Positions 18,336 through 28,171 of a DNA stretch of 64,000 nucleotides are shown here, in pieces. Source of the DNA: Acidobacteriota bacterium (GTDB taxonomy: Bacteria; Acidobacteriota; Terriglobia; UBA7540); the NCBI GenBank assembly GCA_003165315.1, contig PLSX01000210.1, positions 17,617 to 81,616 of the forward strand. Reading direction: 5' to 3'. The translations under genes and the position numbers were made by a program. Position 1 is the stretch's first letter. Each line of letters starts with the position of its first letter. Below the pieces are notes generated by a model, which did not search any database, was not told where the DNA came from, and saw nothing but the letters and a program-made list of their open reading frames with translations.

Positions 18336-20084
18336 CTACGGAACCACCGGGACGATCAGCGCCGAGGGGTGCTTGGCGTCGTGATAGATCGTGTTCGTGG
18401 CCTTTACGATGCGCACGGAATGGGCTTGGTCCTCGCCCGTATTCAAATTACGGTCGAAGCGGGGAAAGTTGCTGCTTGAGACCTCCAGCCGCAACTTGTG
18501 ACCCGCCAGGAAAACATTGGAGGTTGACCAAAGGTTGAGCGCGAGCTTGTACACCTGGCCCGGATTCATGAGCTCGGCCTTTTCATGGCAATCTCGATAG
18601 CGGCCGCGCAAAATTCCTTCCGTTATATTCCGGGCGTAGCCATCCGGGCCGACGTCGACCACCTTTCCGGTAAAGTCCGTGTCAACCGCGGAGGTGCTTG
18701 CATATATTTCCAGCGTGATGTTGCCCGTTACTTCAGTGTCTTTTGTGAACACCGGTGTTGTGTACACCAACACGTCGTCGCGATTCTCCACGGGCCGCTG
18801 GTCAAATGCACCCGGGGGCTCATGCTTGCCGTCACAGCACAAGGGTCCGCCGTGAGTTGGCACGGGGTCCGCCGGATCGTATGTAAATTTGTCAGCGGCC
18901 TCAGCGGCGGGGGCGTTGGTGACGAGGGTACCGGTGCCGCTAAGTGTGTTTGCCTTGCCCTGTGAGTGCAGGTAATATCGGGTGCTTTGGGCGCGCGCCA
19001 GGGGCCAGTCCGCCTCTTCACGCCCCTGATTTTTTCCCATCACGAAGAGTTTCACCGGCTTCTCGCTGCCCATGCCGTTATCAATTCCCTTCAGCAGGTA
19101 GTCATACCAGCGCAGGATAAGGATGTCTTCTCTGAAGGCGGATTCCTTGCCGAAGTCAACCTCGCCAATGACCGGCCCATCGCCGGCATGGCCACCCACG
19201 ATCACCAGCAACCGCTGACCGTTTCGAGCCGCTTCGCTCCCCCCATGGCCCTTGATCCCCATATAATTTCGCAACGAGCCATCCTGGAACAGGTCGTACC
19301 AGGCGGCAACGTGCAGCGCGGGCACCTGAATCTGCGAGTAGTGCTCTTCAATCGACCACTTTTTCCAAAAGTCGTCATAGTTGGGATGCGCCAGCCAATC
19401 CACGTAATAATCGGCCAGTCCGGCAGGGGTTCCAAGATCCAGCAGGGGATAATCGGCCAGAGGAAGGCCCATGTCCCAGCGCGTCGCGTAGGAATCCCTG
19501 CCCATGCGGCGGTCAAGGGTATTCTCCGCGAGACCCGTTGTCCACGATTGGTCAAACCACTGTTCGAATGCCCCGCCCTGGTAGGTCCAGTTCTCATGGT
19601 AGTTGGAAGCGGTGACTACCGGAAGGATTCCCGCCAGGTGTGGAGGTGCGGCAATGGCCGTCAGCATCTGCGTGGCGCCCACGTAGGAACCCCCGTACAT
19701 TCCCACCTTGCCACTGGAATAGGGCAGCGCAGCAGCCCATTCCACGGTGTCGTAACCGTCCTGCGATTCGTTCTTAAAGGGGTACCAATCGCCTTCGGAT
19801 GTGTAGCGGCCGCGCACATCCTGCGCCACCACCACGTAACCATGCGCGGCAGCCAGCAGTCCTAAATCCGCTTCGCCGCGTCTGTCGTAAGGAGTGCGAG
19901 TGAGGAGCACGGGAAATTTTCCGTCGGCCTTGGGCCGGTAGATGTCCGCCCGCAGCACCACTCCATCCCGCATTTTAGCGGGGACGTTATGTTCAATAAC
20001 TACTTCAAAGTGTTCTTCGGCACGGGCCAGTGCGCCAGCATAGGATAACGCTATGAGTAATGCGCAGGTTACACGTTGGGTCAT
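18336..20084 (-). CDS. CocE/NonD family hydrolase with signal peptide
   Basis: MTQRVTCALLIALSYAGALARAEEHFEVVIEHNVPAKMRDGVVLRADIYRPKADGKFPVLLTRTPYDRRG...VGMYGGSYVGATQ; GGSYVG nucleophile elbow. Confidence 0.9.
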   Translation of the reverse strand: MTQRVTCALLIALSYAGALARAEEHFEVVIEHNVPAKMRDGVVLRADIYRPKADGKFPVLLTRTPYDRRGEADLGLLAAAHGYVVVAQDVRGRYTSEGDWYPFKNESQDGYDTVEWAAALPYSSGKVGMYGGSYVGATQMLTAIAAPPHLAGILPVVTASNYHENWTYQGGAFEQWFDQSWTTGLAENTLDRRMGRDSYATRWDMGLPLADYPLLDLGTPAGLADYYVDWLAHPNYDDFWKKWSIEEHYSQIQVPALHVAAWYDLFQDGSLRNYMGIKGHGGSEAARNGQRLLVIVGGHAGDGPVIGEVDFGKESAFREDILILRWYDYLLKGIDNGMGSEKPVKLFVMGKNQGREEADWPLARAQSTRYYLHSQGKANTLSGTGTLVTNAPAAEAADKFTYDPADPVPTHGGPLCCDGKHEPPGAFDQRPVENRDDVLVYTTPVFTKDTEVTGNITLEIYASTSAVDTDFTGKVVDVGPDGYARNITEGILRGRYRDCHEKAELMNPGQVYKLALNLWSTSNVFLAGHKLRLEVSSSNFPRFDRNLNTGEDQAHSVRIVKATNTIYHDAKHPSALIVPVVP

Positions 20085-20214
20085 GAAGTTTTCCTCAATT
20101 GGATGAATTCTTCGTTTGCGTCCAGCCCATCGGGATGAACGGACGAGGAGCCATTCTACCTGTTTTTTGCATTTATGGAGCGTTCTTGCAGAGTGGGAAG
20201 AATAAGCAGTCGGT

Positions 20215-21465
20215 TTAGCTGTGGGGCGCCATTTCGCGCAGGGCGGCGAGCAACCGGTTAATTTCTTCCGTGGTATTGTAATGTACCAGGCCGATGCGCA
20301 GCATTCCGCCTTTCTTCTCAACCCCCAACCTCTCACTGAGGTTTAGCGCGTAGTAGTTGCCATCCCACGTGAAAATGTCGCGCTCCCCGAGGAGTGCGGC
20401 CATTTCGCGCGGTGTGCGGCCAGCCATGCGTACCGCCACGGTGGGAACGCGCTGGTGGAATCGCTCCCGTTCCTTAATGCCGTAAAAGGTCAACCCTGGA
20501 ATTTTGAGCACAGCGGGAACAAGTTGCTCAAACAGCTTTTGCTCGTAGGCGCGGATGGCGTCGTAAGCCGCCAGGATTTTTGCCCTCTTCCCTTGGGCTT
20601 CGGGGGCGTGCCGCCGCCCGAGTTCCGCCAAATAGTCCACGGCGGCGCAGACTCCAGCCATCGCTTCGTGGTTTTGGGTTCCCGTTTCCCAACGGCCGGG
20701 GATGCGGTCCGCCGAGGCCCGAACTTTGTAAGCATGCAGGCGCTTGAGGTGTTCAATCTTTCCATAAAGCACGCCTGAATGGGGACCAAAGAATTTGTAG
20801 GGGGAGCAAACCAGGAAATCGCAGTCGAGCGCCCGCACATCAATGGGGCCATGCGGCGCATAGTGGACGGCGTCGATATAAGCAATGGCGCCTACGCCAT
20901 GCGCCACGCGAACGACCTCTTCCACATCGTTGATCGTTCCCACGGCATTGGAGGAATAGCCCACCGCCACCACTCGGGTGCGGGGCGTAATCTGGCGGCG
21001 AAGGTCCTCCAAATCCAGCGTGCAATCTTCCGGATGAATGTCCACCCAGCGAACCACGCAGCCGCGTTCTTCCATAGCCGTCCAGGGTGAAACGTTGGCA
21101 TCATGGTCAAGCCGGGTCACTACAATTTCATCGCCAGGCGCAAGCTCGCGGCCGACGGCGCGACTGAGCGCGAAGGTGAGTGTGGTCATGTTGGCACCAA
21201 ATACGATCTCCTCTGCGTTACAACCCAGCAGATTTGCCATCGCCTCGTGCGCCGCGGTAATGATCTCATCAGCTCGCCGGCTGGTGGCAAACGCCCCGTG
21301 GATATTGGCATTGGAAGAGGTTAGACACGAGCTTACGGCGTCAATCACCCGCTGCGGAACTTGCGTTCCCCCCGGGCCGTCGAAGAACGCGGTGGGGTGG
21401 CCATTTACTTCCGCCCACAGTGCGGGGAATTGTGAACGAACCCAATCGATATCAAACGAGGTCAT
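20215..21465 (-). CDS. Cysteine desulfurase-like PLP-dependent aminotransferase
   Basis: AFFDGPGGTQVPQRVIDAV...NIHGAFATSRRADEI...DFLVCSPYKFFGPHSGVLYGK (PLP lysine). Confidence 0.88.
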   Translation of the reverse strand: MTSFDIDWVRSQFPALWAEVNGHPTAFFDGPGGTQVPQRVIDAVSSCLTSSNANIHGAFATSRRADEIITAAHEAMANLLGCNAEEIVFGANMTTLTFALSRAVGRELAPGDEIVVTRLDHDANVSPWTAMEERGCVVRWVDIHPEDCTLDLEDLRRQITPRTRVVAVGYSSNAVGTINDVEEVVRVAHGVGAIAYIDAVHYAPHGPIDVRALDCDFLVCSPYKFFGPHSGVLYGKIEHLKRLHAYKVRASADRIPGRWETGTQNHEAMAGVCAAVDYLAELGRRHAPEAQGKRAKILAAYDAIRAYEQKLFEQLVPAVLKIPGLTFYGIKERERFHQRVPTVAVRMAGRTPREMAALLGERDIFTWDGNYYALNLSERLGVEKKGGMLRIGLVHYNTTEEINRLLAALREMAPHS

Positions 21466-21588
21466 GTGCGACTCCTGTAGGAACGCACATCATGCGCAGG
21501 AAGGGGATCAAGATCAAGAAGAAAAGAAGGCCGAAATTCAAAACGCAAACGTCAAAACTGAATTGGGGGCTGCCAGACTGGGATTACA

Positions 21589-22167
21589 TCAATTTGCTTC
21601 CTGACGGCCGGCCGAGACGTGGACCATTTCAATGAGTGTCTTGTCCCCATTGCTCTTCAGCGCCACCACCCTATCTTCCTTGTCGTGCTTGATCTCGAAG
21701 ACTGTCTTCCCTTCTTCGTTTTTTTTCTTGAAGCTTGTCACCTGATCGCCCAGTCGAATGTGATAGAAGGCAGCGACTTTATCCAGCGAATCCGGAGTTT
21801 CGAATTTCCCCGTCAGGACGCGGAGCTTTTCTTCATCGGCGATATCCAGATTCACGGTGGCCGAGTCATTTTCCTTGATGGCAGTCGAACCGGGGTAGAT
21901 GGGCAGGCCCAGGCTCGCTTCATTCACCCCCTGATTGACCTCCAGGGAGCCCAGGGGGGTCTTGATGGATACGTTCTTCTTCCCACTGTCCGCCTGGTCC
22001 ACGTTGACATGGACGGCATTAGTCAGGACCCGCACACCAATAAAGATGCCGAGCGCCCCCAGCACGACAATCAGGGCCAGAAATAACAGGGCGATGGCGA
22101 GAATGTGGCTGCTTCGTTGCGGCCGTGGCTCTGCGGGCGGACGTGGAGGTTGGGGGGTTGTGGCCAT
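21589..22167 (-). CDS. Hypothetical membrane-anchored protein
   Basis: Proline-rich N-terminus, one TM (ILAIALLFLALIVVLGALGIFIGVRV), then a soluble domain. Confidence 0.65.
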   Translation of the reverse strand: MATTPQPPRPPAEPRPQRSSHILAIALLFLALIVVLGALGIFIGVRVLTNAVHVNVDQADSGKKNVSIKTPLGSLEVNQGVNEASLGLPIYPGSTAIKENDSATVNLDIADEEKLRVLTGKFETPDSLDKVAAFYHIRLGDQVTSFKKKNEEGKTVFEIKHDKEDRVVALKSNGDKTLIEMVHVSAGRQEAN

Positions 22168-22326
22168 GGTAGGTATCTCCTTTTTCCTTGCTGGTTCTTC
22201 CTACGTTTCCCCCTTCCATAAAGTTCCAGACTAATACTACCGGTGTGCCGCTGGCGATGTAAATGCGCGAAGTTGCTTGGAGTGCGGTCGCCGCGCGAAC
22301 GCCAAAAGAGGCTGAAAACGAGTCAC

Positions 22327-23388
22327 TTAACGTATTGAATCGCCCGCCAAACCCCAGAAATCCTTGACGTAATACGAAGAAACGACGTTGCCAAAGAGGT
22401 GGCAGATCGCCCGGCAATCGGGAATGTCTCCGTAGAGTTTGCGGCCGCGAGCGAAGACTTTTTTGAAAGAGCCTTCTTGCAGCAGGTTGCCGGCGATCTT
22501 CTTGAGAGGTTCGCAGGGGTAAAAGACGTCTCCGTTGGGATAGACGCGTGGAAACATGGTGGGGAAGCATTTGAAATCGCCAAATTCCAGCACGGTCCGC
22601 AGCAGCTTGGGCGTGCCATTGATGGGCTGCTTGCGTTCGCGGCGCCGCTCCACAATCTTCTCCACCAGCGCCTGATAGCGCGGGTTCTGTTTGAGCCGCA
22701 AATTGGGCATCTTTTCGTGCAGAGCGGTCTGAGTGGCGAACACAAAACCGTGCTCGCCGCAGAAATCCAGGATGCGTTCAATCTCCCGAATATTCCACTC
22801 TTCAATCACCGTGCTGATGGTGATGTCTCCGGGCCGCCGCATACTCCGTTTGGCAAGATCGAGATTGTCGAGAACCCTGCTCAGCACTCCCGGTTTGGAT
22901 TTGGGGTTTTCATTGTCCGCGGTCAAAGCGTCCAGGCTGACTATCAAGCCGTCCAATGTTTCGAACAGCCTTTGGCGCTTGTGCAGCAGAGTGCCGTTGG
23001 TGACCAGCAACACGGAACGGAATTTGATGTCGCGCTTGGCGGCTAACACCAGTTCTTCCACGTCGGCGCGAAGCAAGGGTTCGCCTCCGGTGAAAAGAAT
23101 CGAATCCGTTTCGCGGCGGATGATGCGCAGAAGTTTGATGGTCAGCTCCGTCGATAATTCCTGGCTGAAGACATCGGGTTCCTTCTGCGTGCAGTAGGTG
23201 CACTCCAGGTTGCATTTGTGGGTGGTGTAGAACACTGCGGCGTAGGGAGCGACGACGTCGGTGCGAAGGACTTCGCGACGATAGAGATTTTGAAAATAGT
23301 GTTTGAAGTTCTTCAGGACGAACGGATAGTGTTGCAGGAGTCCCCGCAAAAGCCGGAGTCCGGAAGATTCAGTTGCAGGATCGCCCAT
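22327..23388 (-). CDS. Radical SAM protein with cysteine-containing C-terminal extension
   Basis: FYTTHKCNLECTYCTQKEPDVF (CxxxCxxC), ILFTGGEPLLR; C-terminal FKCFPTMFPRVYPNGDVFYPCEPLKKIAG...DCRAICHLFGN. Confidence 0.88.
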   Translation of the reverse strand: MGDPATESSGLRLLRGLLQHYPFVLKNFKHYFQNLYRREVLRTDVVAPYAAVFYTTHKCNLECTYCTQKEPDVFSQELSTELTIKLLRIIRRETDSILFTGGEPLLRADVEELVLAAKRDIKFRSVLLVTNGTLLHKRQRLFETLDGLIVSLDALTADNENPKSKPGVLSRVLDNLDLAKRSMRRPGDITISTVIEEWNIREIERILDFCGEHGFVFATQTALHEKMPNLRLKQNPRYQALVEKIVERRRERKQPINGTPKLLRTVLEFGDFKCFPTMFPRVYPNGDVFYPCEPLKKIAGNLLQEGSFKKVFARGRKLYGDIPDCRAICHLFGNVVSSYYVKDFWGLAGDSIR

Positions 23389-23598
23389 CCCTCATTAATC
23401 TAGCCAATGGAGGATGAAGATGGCAAGCTTTTGCGCCTGATCATTCGCAAATGAAGGTTTAACGGTAAAGGATCGCTGGCGAATAGAAGGACTTCCAAGC
23501 CCGAAGACGCAAATCAAAAGGTAAAGTGCAAAGGTCTAAGAGTAATTTCCGGCAGTGTCTTCTGGATCGGTGGGCTCGCCTTCGCTTTGGGTGCCAGG

Positions 23599-24759
23599 TT
23601 AACGTCTAGATTGGGTCGTCACGGGGATCAGCCGGCCGCCGGACACGCGATACTCAACACCTTGCCAACGAACACGGCTCCAAACGAGGCTGTTCAACCA
23701 GATTACAAAGGCGAAAACATCCCATAGGGGCACGAGCCACCAGCTGCGCTTCAACAGATCGTCGTGCAATCCCCAGACGCCCATAGTCCACACTGCAGCC
23801 AGGCGTAGAATTACGTAAGCTGCCACAAAGGCGATTGCCAGCTTATGCGTCGGAGCGAAAATCGCAGCCAAAACGGTCCACGGCAAGCCTTGAGTGAAAA
23901 TGAGGCCGAGATAACCCAGGGGGCGCGCCTGGCGGGCCATGATGGCCCATCGCAAACGTTGAATGAAGAATGCTGGCAGGCTTTGAAGACAGCACCACGT
24001 TTTAACGGTGCCATCCACCAGTTCCACCTTGTGTCCACGAGCGGCGATGCGGTAACCCAGTTCGTAATCATCCGCTGCATCGTCGGCAAGCCCTTCAAAC
24101 CCGCCGATTTCCTTCAGAATCTCGCGTCTTACTGCTACCGTTGCGCCTAGGGCGAAGTGCACGCCTTCAACTTCGCAGGCCATCAAAACGGACGGCATGA
24201 AATCGGTACTGAGGTAAACCGCCTCCAGTTCCGGCCAAAGTGAGGGCACGGGAATCCCTGTAAAAAAGCTGGTGACCGCGCCAACTTTGGCGTGGCGAAA
24301 GGGCGCTGCAACCGATCTCAGATAGCCCGGGCCGACGCGGATGTCCGCGTCAGACTGGACCAGGAAGTCGTGCTGTGCTGCGCGCGCCATGGCGCAGAGC
24401 TTATTGACCTTGTCATTGGACCCGACTTTCTCCGGCCCCACCAGCAGTTGAATGGGCAAGTGGGGGAAATCGGCAATGAGTTGGCGAATGACCGGAGTGG
24501 AAGGATCCTCTTCATTTGTGACCGCAAAAAGAATCTCGTATTGTGGATAGTCCTGATGGCAGAAGCTGGCAAAGTTTTCGTAAGCTTCCGGATCAAGCCC
24601 ATGAACAGGCTTTAGCAGGCTTAGAGGGGGGGTAAAATCGCGAGGCTCATTGTTGTGGCGTCGGAAGAAGCTGTGGGCGGCGAAGATAATGAAGACGTAG
24701 CATAGAGAGGGTAATATCGCCGCGCCGAGAATTGCCCATCTCAACCATGTCAAAAACAA
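23599..24759 (-). CDS. Ceramide glucosyltransferase-like / HpnI-type glycosyltransferase family 2
   Basis: PPLSLLKPVHGLDPEAYENFASFCHQDYPQYEILFAV...DFLVQSDADIRVGPGYLR...VAVRREILKEIGGFEGLADDAADDYELGYRIAARG...QRLRWAIMARQARPLGYLG. Confidence 0.85.
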   Translation of the reverse strand: MFLTWLRWAILGAAILPSLCYVFIIFAAHSFFRRHNNEPRDFTPPLSLLKPVHGLDPEAYENFASFCHQDYPQYEILFAVTNEEDPSTPVIRQLIADFPHLPIQLLVGPEKVGSNDKVNKLCAMARAAQHDFLVQSDADIRVGPGYLRSVAAPFRHAKVGAVTSFFTGIPVPSLWPELEAVYLSTDFMPSVLMACEVEGVHFALGATVAVRREILKEIGGFEGLADDAADDYELGYRIAARGHKVELVDGTVKTWCCLQSLPAFFIQRLRWAIMARQARPLGYLGLIFTQGLPWTVLAAIFAPTHKLAIAFVAAYVILRLAAVWTMGVWGLHDDLLKRSWWLVPLWDVFAFVIWLNSLVWSRVRWQGVEYRVSGGRLIPVTTQSRR

Positions 24760-24771
24760 TTCGTGCTCCTT

Positions 24772-25140
24772 CTACCCCAAACACACCAACGCCACGCCCA
24801 CGGAAACCAATCCGACCCCCGCCCAGCGCAATGGCGTCAACCGCTCGCCGAGAAAATACTTGCCCCCCAGCGCGCCTGTAACATAACTCAAGGCCATGGC
24901 AGGAACCACAAAGCTCACTGCCTCCCAGGATAGTAGAGCGAGCAGGGAACAGAACGCCAGGGTCAACTGCGCAATGCCAATCCACATCCAGCCTTCGCGG
25001 AAGGCTCGACCGAGAAAGCGCAAAATTGCCATGGGGGAGAAACTATGGACTTCACCCAAACGCTTCATCGCGTAAGCCACGGCAATGTCACCGCCGGTAC
25101 CGCTAAACACCAGGATCACCAGAGTAATGGCAGTGCGCAT
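24772..25140 (-). CDS. EamA/SMR-like small membrane transporter (half-size)
   Basis: MRTAITLVILVFSGTGGDIAVAYAMKRLGEVHS...GALGGKYFLGERLTPLRWAGVGLVSVGVALVCLG. Confidence 0.75.
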   Translation of the reverse strand: MRTAITLVILVFSGTGGDIAVAYAMKRLGEVHSFSPMAILRFLGRAFREGWMWIGIAQLTLAFCSLLALLSWEAVSFVVPAMALSYVTGALGGKYFLGERLTPLRWAGVGLVSVGVALVCLG

Positions 25141-25142
25141 CT

Positions 25143-25559
25143 TCAGCTCTTCTCCGTTGTGCTGGGGGGCGTGCGAGCCACAAACAGCACTCCTGCGCAG
25201 ATCAATGCCACACCTGCCCAACGCAAGCTGGTCACTCTTTCTCCCAGCACAAAATGCCCCAACAGCGGAACCACGGCATACATGGCAGCCGTGGCCGGCA
25301 AGACGTAACTGAAGTCCGCCCACGACAATACCAGCATGAGCGCAGCAAGAAACAGAATCATGCTGACGATGCCAAGCCAAATCCAAATGCTGGAGAAAAC
25401 GGCGACAAAAACGGAGCGCAACATCGCTACAGACAAGCCCTGGACGGCGCCGATGCGCTTCATGCCCAGGCCGAAAAAGAAATTTCCGGCGGAATTGAGA
25501 ATGATCAGCAGCGCCACCATGACTGAGGTTCTTAACGTATGGGTTTCGGGTGATTTCAT
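25143..25559 (-). CDS. EamA/SMR-like small membrane transporter (half-size), paralogue
   Basis: NSAGNFFFGLGMKRIGAVQG...AVVPLLGHFVLGERVTSLRWAGVALICAGVLFVART; similar to the neighbouring ORF. Confidence 0.75.
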   Translation of the reverse strand: MKSPETHTLRTSVMVALLIILNSAGNFFFGLGMKRIGAVQGLSVAMLRSVFVAVFSSIWIWLGIVSMILFLAALMLVLSWADFSYVLPATAAMYAVVPLLGHFVLGERVTSLRWAGVALICAGVLFVARTPPSTTEKS

Positions 25560-25912
25560 GAATGAGAGGTCTGGTGTTCGGCGCGGAGATGGAAGGGAAT
25601 AATTTTGCGCTCTTCCTACTCGTCCTTTCCAATCTGGGAATCGCCCGGCTGGAATCCAAGGCCTGCCGGTTCGGTGACTTACCTATCTTACTCGAAACAG
25701 CGGCGCCAAAACAGTATTCGTCAAGGCACCGGAGAAAGGCAGTCTCGGAAGGGAAAGTCAAAAGGCAAAATCAGACACCCGTGCTGTCGACGATCTTCCG
25801 AAGGACGCTAAGACTGCCGCACGGTCATCTGCTCAGGGGAGAAGAATGAACATTCCTCGGAATTCTTGGGGTGCTGCTGAGGTGCGAATACCTTGGGATG
25901 TCGGGATCCCAA

Positions 25913-26575
25913 TCAAGAATGGCCTGCGGCGTGTTCGCAGCCAGGGAAGCTCTCAAAAAAGTTTTCGCCGTTCCAACCGAGCTCCTTCATTCCCACTTCG
26001 GAGGAATAATACGCCATGCTGACCCAGCCCTTTAAGTGTTCAAAATAGTCGCGAAGCGTGGGAACCGCTGGTGGCGTCCCGGGTTTGCTTTCTGCCATAG
26101 TGCTGAGAGCTGGGTTTGAGGATTTTGCCGTGGAAGCTGCGGAAAGAACTTCATCCTGTTGCTGCACGGAAAGGTCCTTGAATGATTTGGTGAACTGCCG
26201 CAACGATTCACCTTCTACGGCATTCATCGCGGCCACAAACTTCCGCTGGTTGTCCTGTGGGATCACGCCGATGGCAGCATCAAGAAAGCGGTTCACTTGC
26301 GCGCCCGTTGAGCCTGGCACGATCCGTTCCGCTAGGACAATCAGCGCTTCATTCTGCGCATCATCGAAAAACGCGGGCTTCCATGCACTCGCCGCTTCTG
26401 TTGGCGGTGCGGCCTGAGCATTGGCAGCCGCAGTCCATTCGGCTTCGGCAAGCGCCGGCGTGGCGATGCCTGCGCCCGCTCCTGCCAACATGCGCTGCAC
26501 CCACTCGCGTCGCGTCAGGCTCCGACTTGAAATTGGAGACGATATTTTGCCGTCGAGGCTAAGGTTATTTTCCAT
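25913..26575 (-). CDS. Gluconate 2-dehydrogenase subunit 3 family protein (Tat-signal-like N-terminus)
   Basis: RSLTRREWVQRMLAGAGAGIATPALAEAE; FFDDAQNEALIVLAERIVPGSTGAQVNRFLDAAIG. Confidence 0.75.
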   Translation of the reverse strand: MENNLSLDGKISSPISSRSLTRREWVQRMLAGAGAGIATPALAEAEWTAAANAQAAPPTEAASAWKPAFFDDAQNEALIVLAERIVPGSTGAQVNRFLDAAIGVIPQDNQRKFVAAMNAVEGESLRQFTKSFKDLSVQQQDEVLSAASTAKSSNPALSTMAESKPGTPPAVPTLRDYFEHLKGWVSMAYYSSEVGMKELGWNGENFFESFPGCEHAAGHS

Positions 26576-26806
26576 TGTTTAACGCCCCTTATCGCTTGAG
26601 GAAAAACATGTTACCACCGAGGACTGAATGCGACAAGACACGTCATGCGTTGCTGTCGTTAGCTAAGAATACACAAGCTCAACGTTGCGAGATCGTAATG
26701 GTTCCAATATCGTTTCCACGGGTGTAGAATTCCGCGCTATCACTTGTTTGCAGGTTTCTGGGAAGTACCACTCGGTTCAAATTTGATGGGCAGGGGAGGA
26801 TTGAAC

Positions 26807-28162
26807 ATGCGGAAAAAGTCGTTCCAAGTTCTTGCAGTCCTGGTTGGCCTGACATTTCTGGCCGGCATTTTGCAGTCGCAAACCACCACGCACCCGAAGT
26901 CGGACTCTCCGGCTTCATCGCATCCGCTGGTTGTACTCCCCACCGCGACTCCGGAAGAGGTAGGCCTGTCCTCCGAAAGGTTAGGGCGAATAGCCCGGAG
27001 TATCCAGGCGGATGTCGACGAAAGCCGCATTTCCGGCGGGGTCAGCCTGGTGGCGCGGCATGGAAAAGTGGTCTAACTGCATGCTGTGGGAATGGCGGAC
27101 CGCGATGTCCGTAAACCCATGCAAACAGACAGTATATTCCGCATGTGTTCCATGACCAAGCCCATCACGGCCGCCGCGGTGATGATTCTCTATGAGGAAG
27201 GCCGCTTCGCCCTCAGCGACCCTGTTTCCGATTACTTGCCTGAATTCAAGCACATGAAGGTCCTCGACCCGCCCTGGCCGCAGGACAAGACTTCGCCTCC
27301 GGGGGCGCTGGTGGACGCCAAGCGGCCGATCACCATCTTCAACCTTCTAACTCACACTGCCGGTTTGACTTACCCGTGGAATGCCCGACTCGGCAAGGCC
27401 TACCGCGATGCCAACGTGAACAGCGGCCTCAGCCAGCAGGAGGGAACCATTGGCGACGCGGTGAAGCGGCTGGCGGCCCTCCCGCTTTTGTTCCAACCGG
27501 GTGATTCGTGGGAATACAGTTTGGCGGACGACGTCCTTGGCCGTCTGGTCGAGGTCGTCTCCGGGATGCCCTTCGACCAGTTCCTTGCCCAGCGCATCTT
27601 CCAGCCGCTGGGGATGAAAGACAGCTACTTCTTCCCGCCGCAGGATAAGGTCTCCCGACTGGTTGCCGCCTACGCCTACGACGAGCAGAAGGGATTGCGC
27701 CCGATTCTTGACCAGCAAGTGATGGATGGGCAAGGCGGGTTCCAATACACGGCTGACTATCCCTATCGCGGCCCCCATACCTACTTCTCTGGAGGCGCGG
27801 GGCTCACTTCCACGGCAGAGGACTACTACCGCTTCTGCCAGATGATGCTGAACGGCGGCGAGCTGAACGGGGTGCGCGTCCTCAGCCGCAAGTCGGTGGA
27901 GTTGATGAGTCATAATCACGTGAAGGGCCAGACCGACCAGCTCGATTATGGCTTGGGATTTGGAACCAAGGGCGCGCCGGAGCAACTGACCGAGCTCGGC
28001 TCAGTGGGTTCGTATTATTGGGGCGGATTTTATTACACCACTTTCGTGATTGATCCCAAAGAGGATCTGATCGCCATCTTTCTGGGGCAGATGAATCCCT
28101 CGGGAGGATTGAATCTCGATTCCAAAGCCATAACCCTGGCTTACCAGGCGATCAAGGATTGA
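26807..28162 (+). pseudogene. Serine hydrolase (beta-lactamase class C family), interrupted by one in-frame TAA
   Basis: Frame is continuous through ...GGVSLVARHGKVV-[TAA 27074-27076]-LHAVGMADRDVRKPMQTDSIFRMCSMTKPITAAAVMILYEEG...; SMTK is the SxxK motif. Confidence 0.8.
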
Positions 28163-28171
28163 ACGAAAGGA

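Noticed and set aside
18966-19865. 299-aa plus-strand ORF
   Set aside because: Antisense to the CocE/NonD hydrolase.
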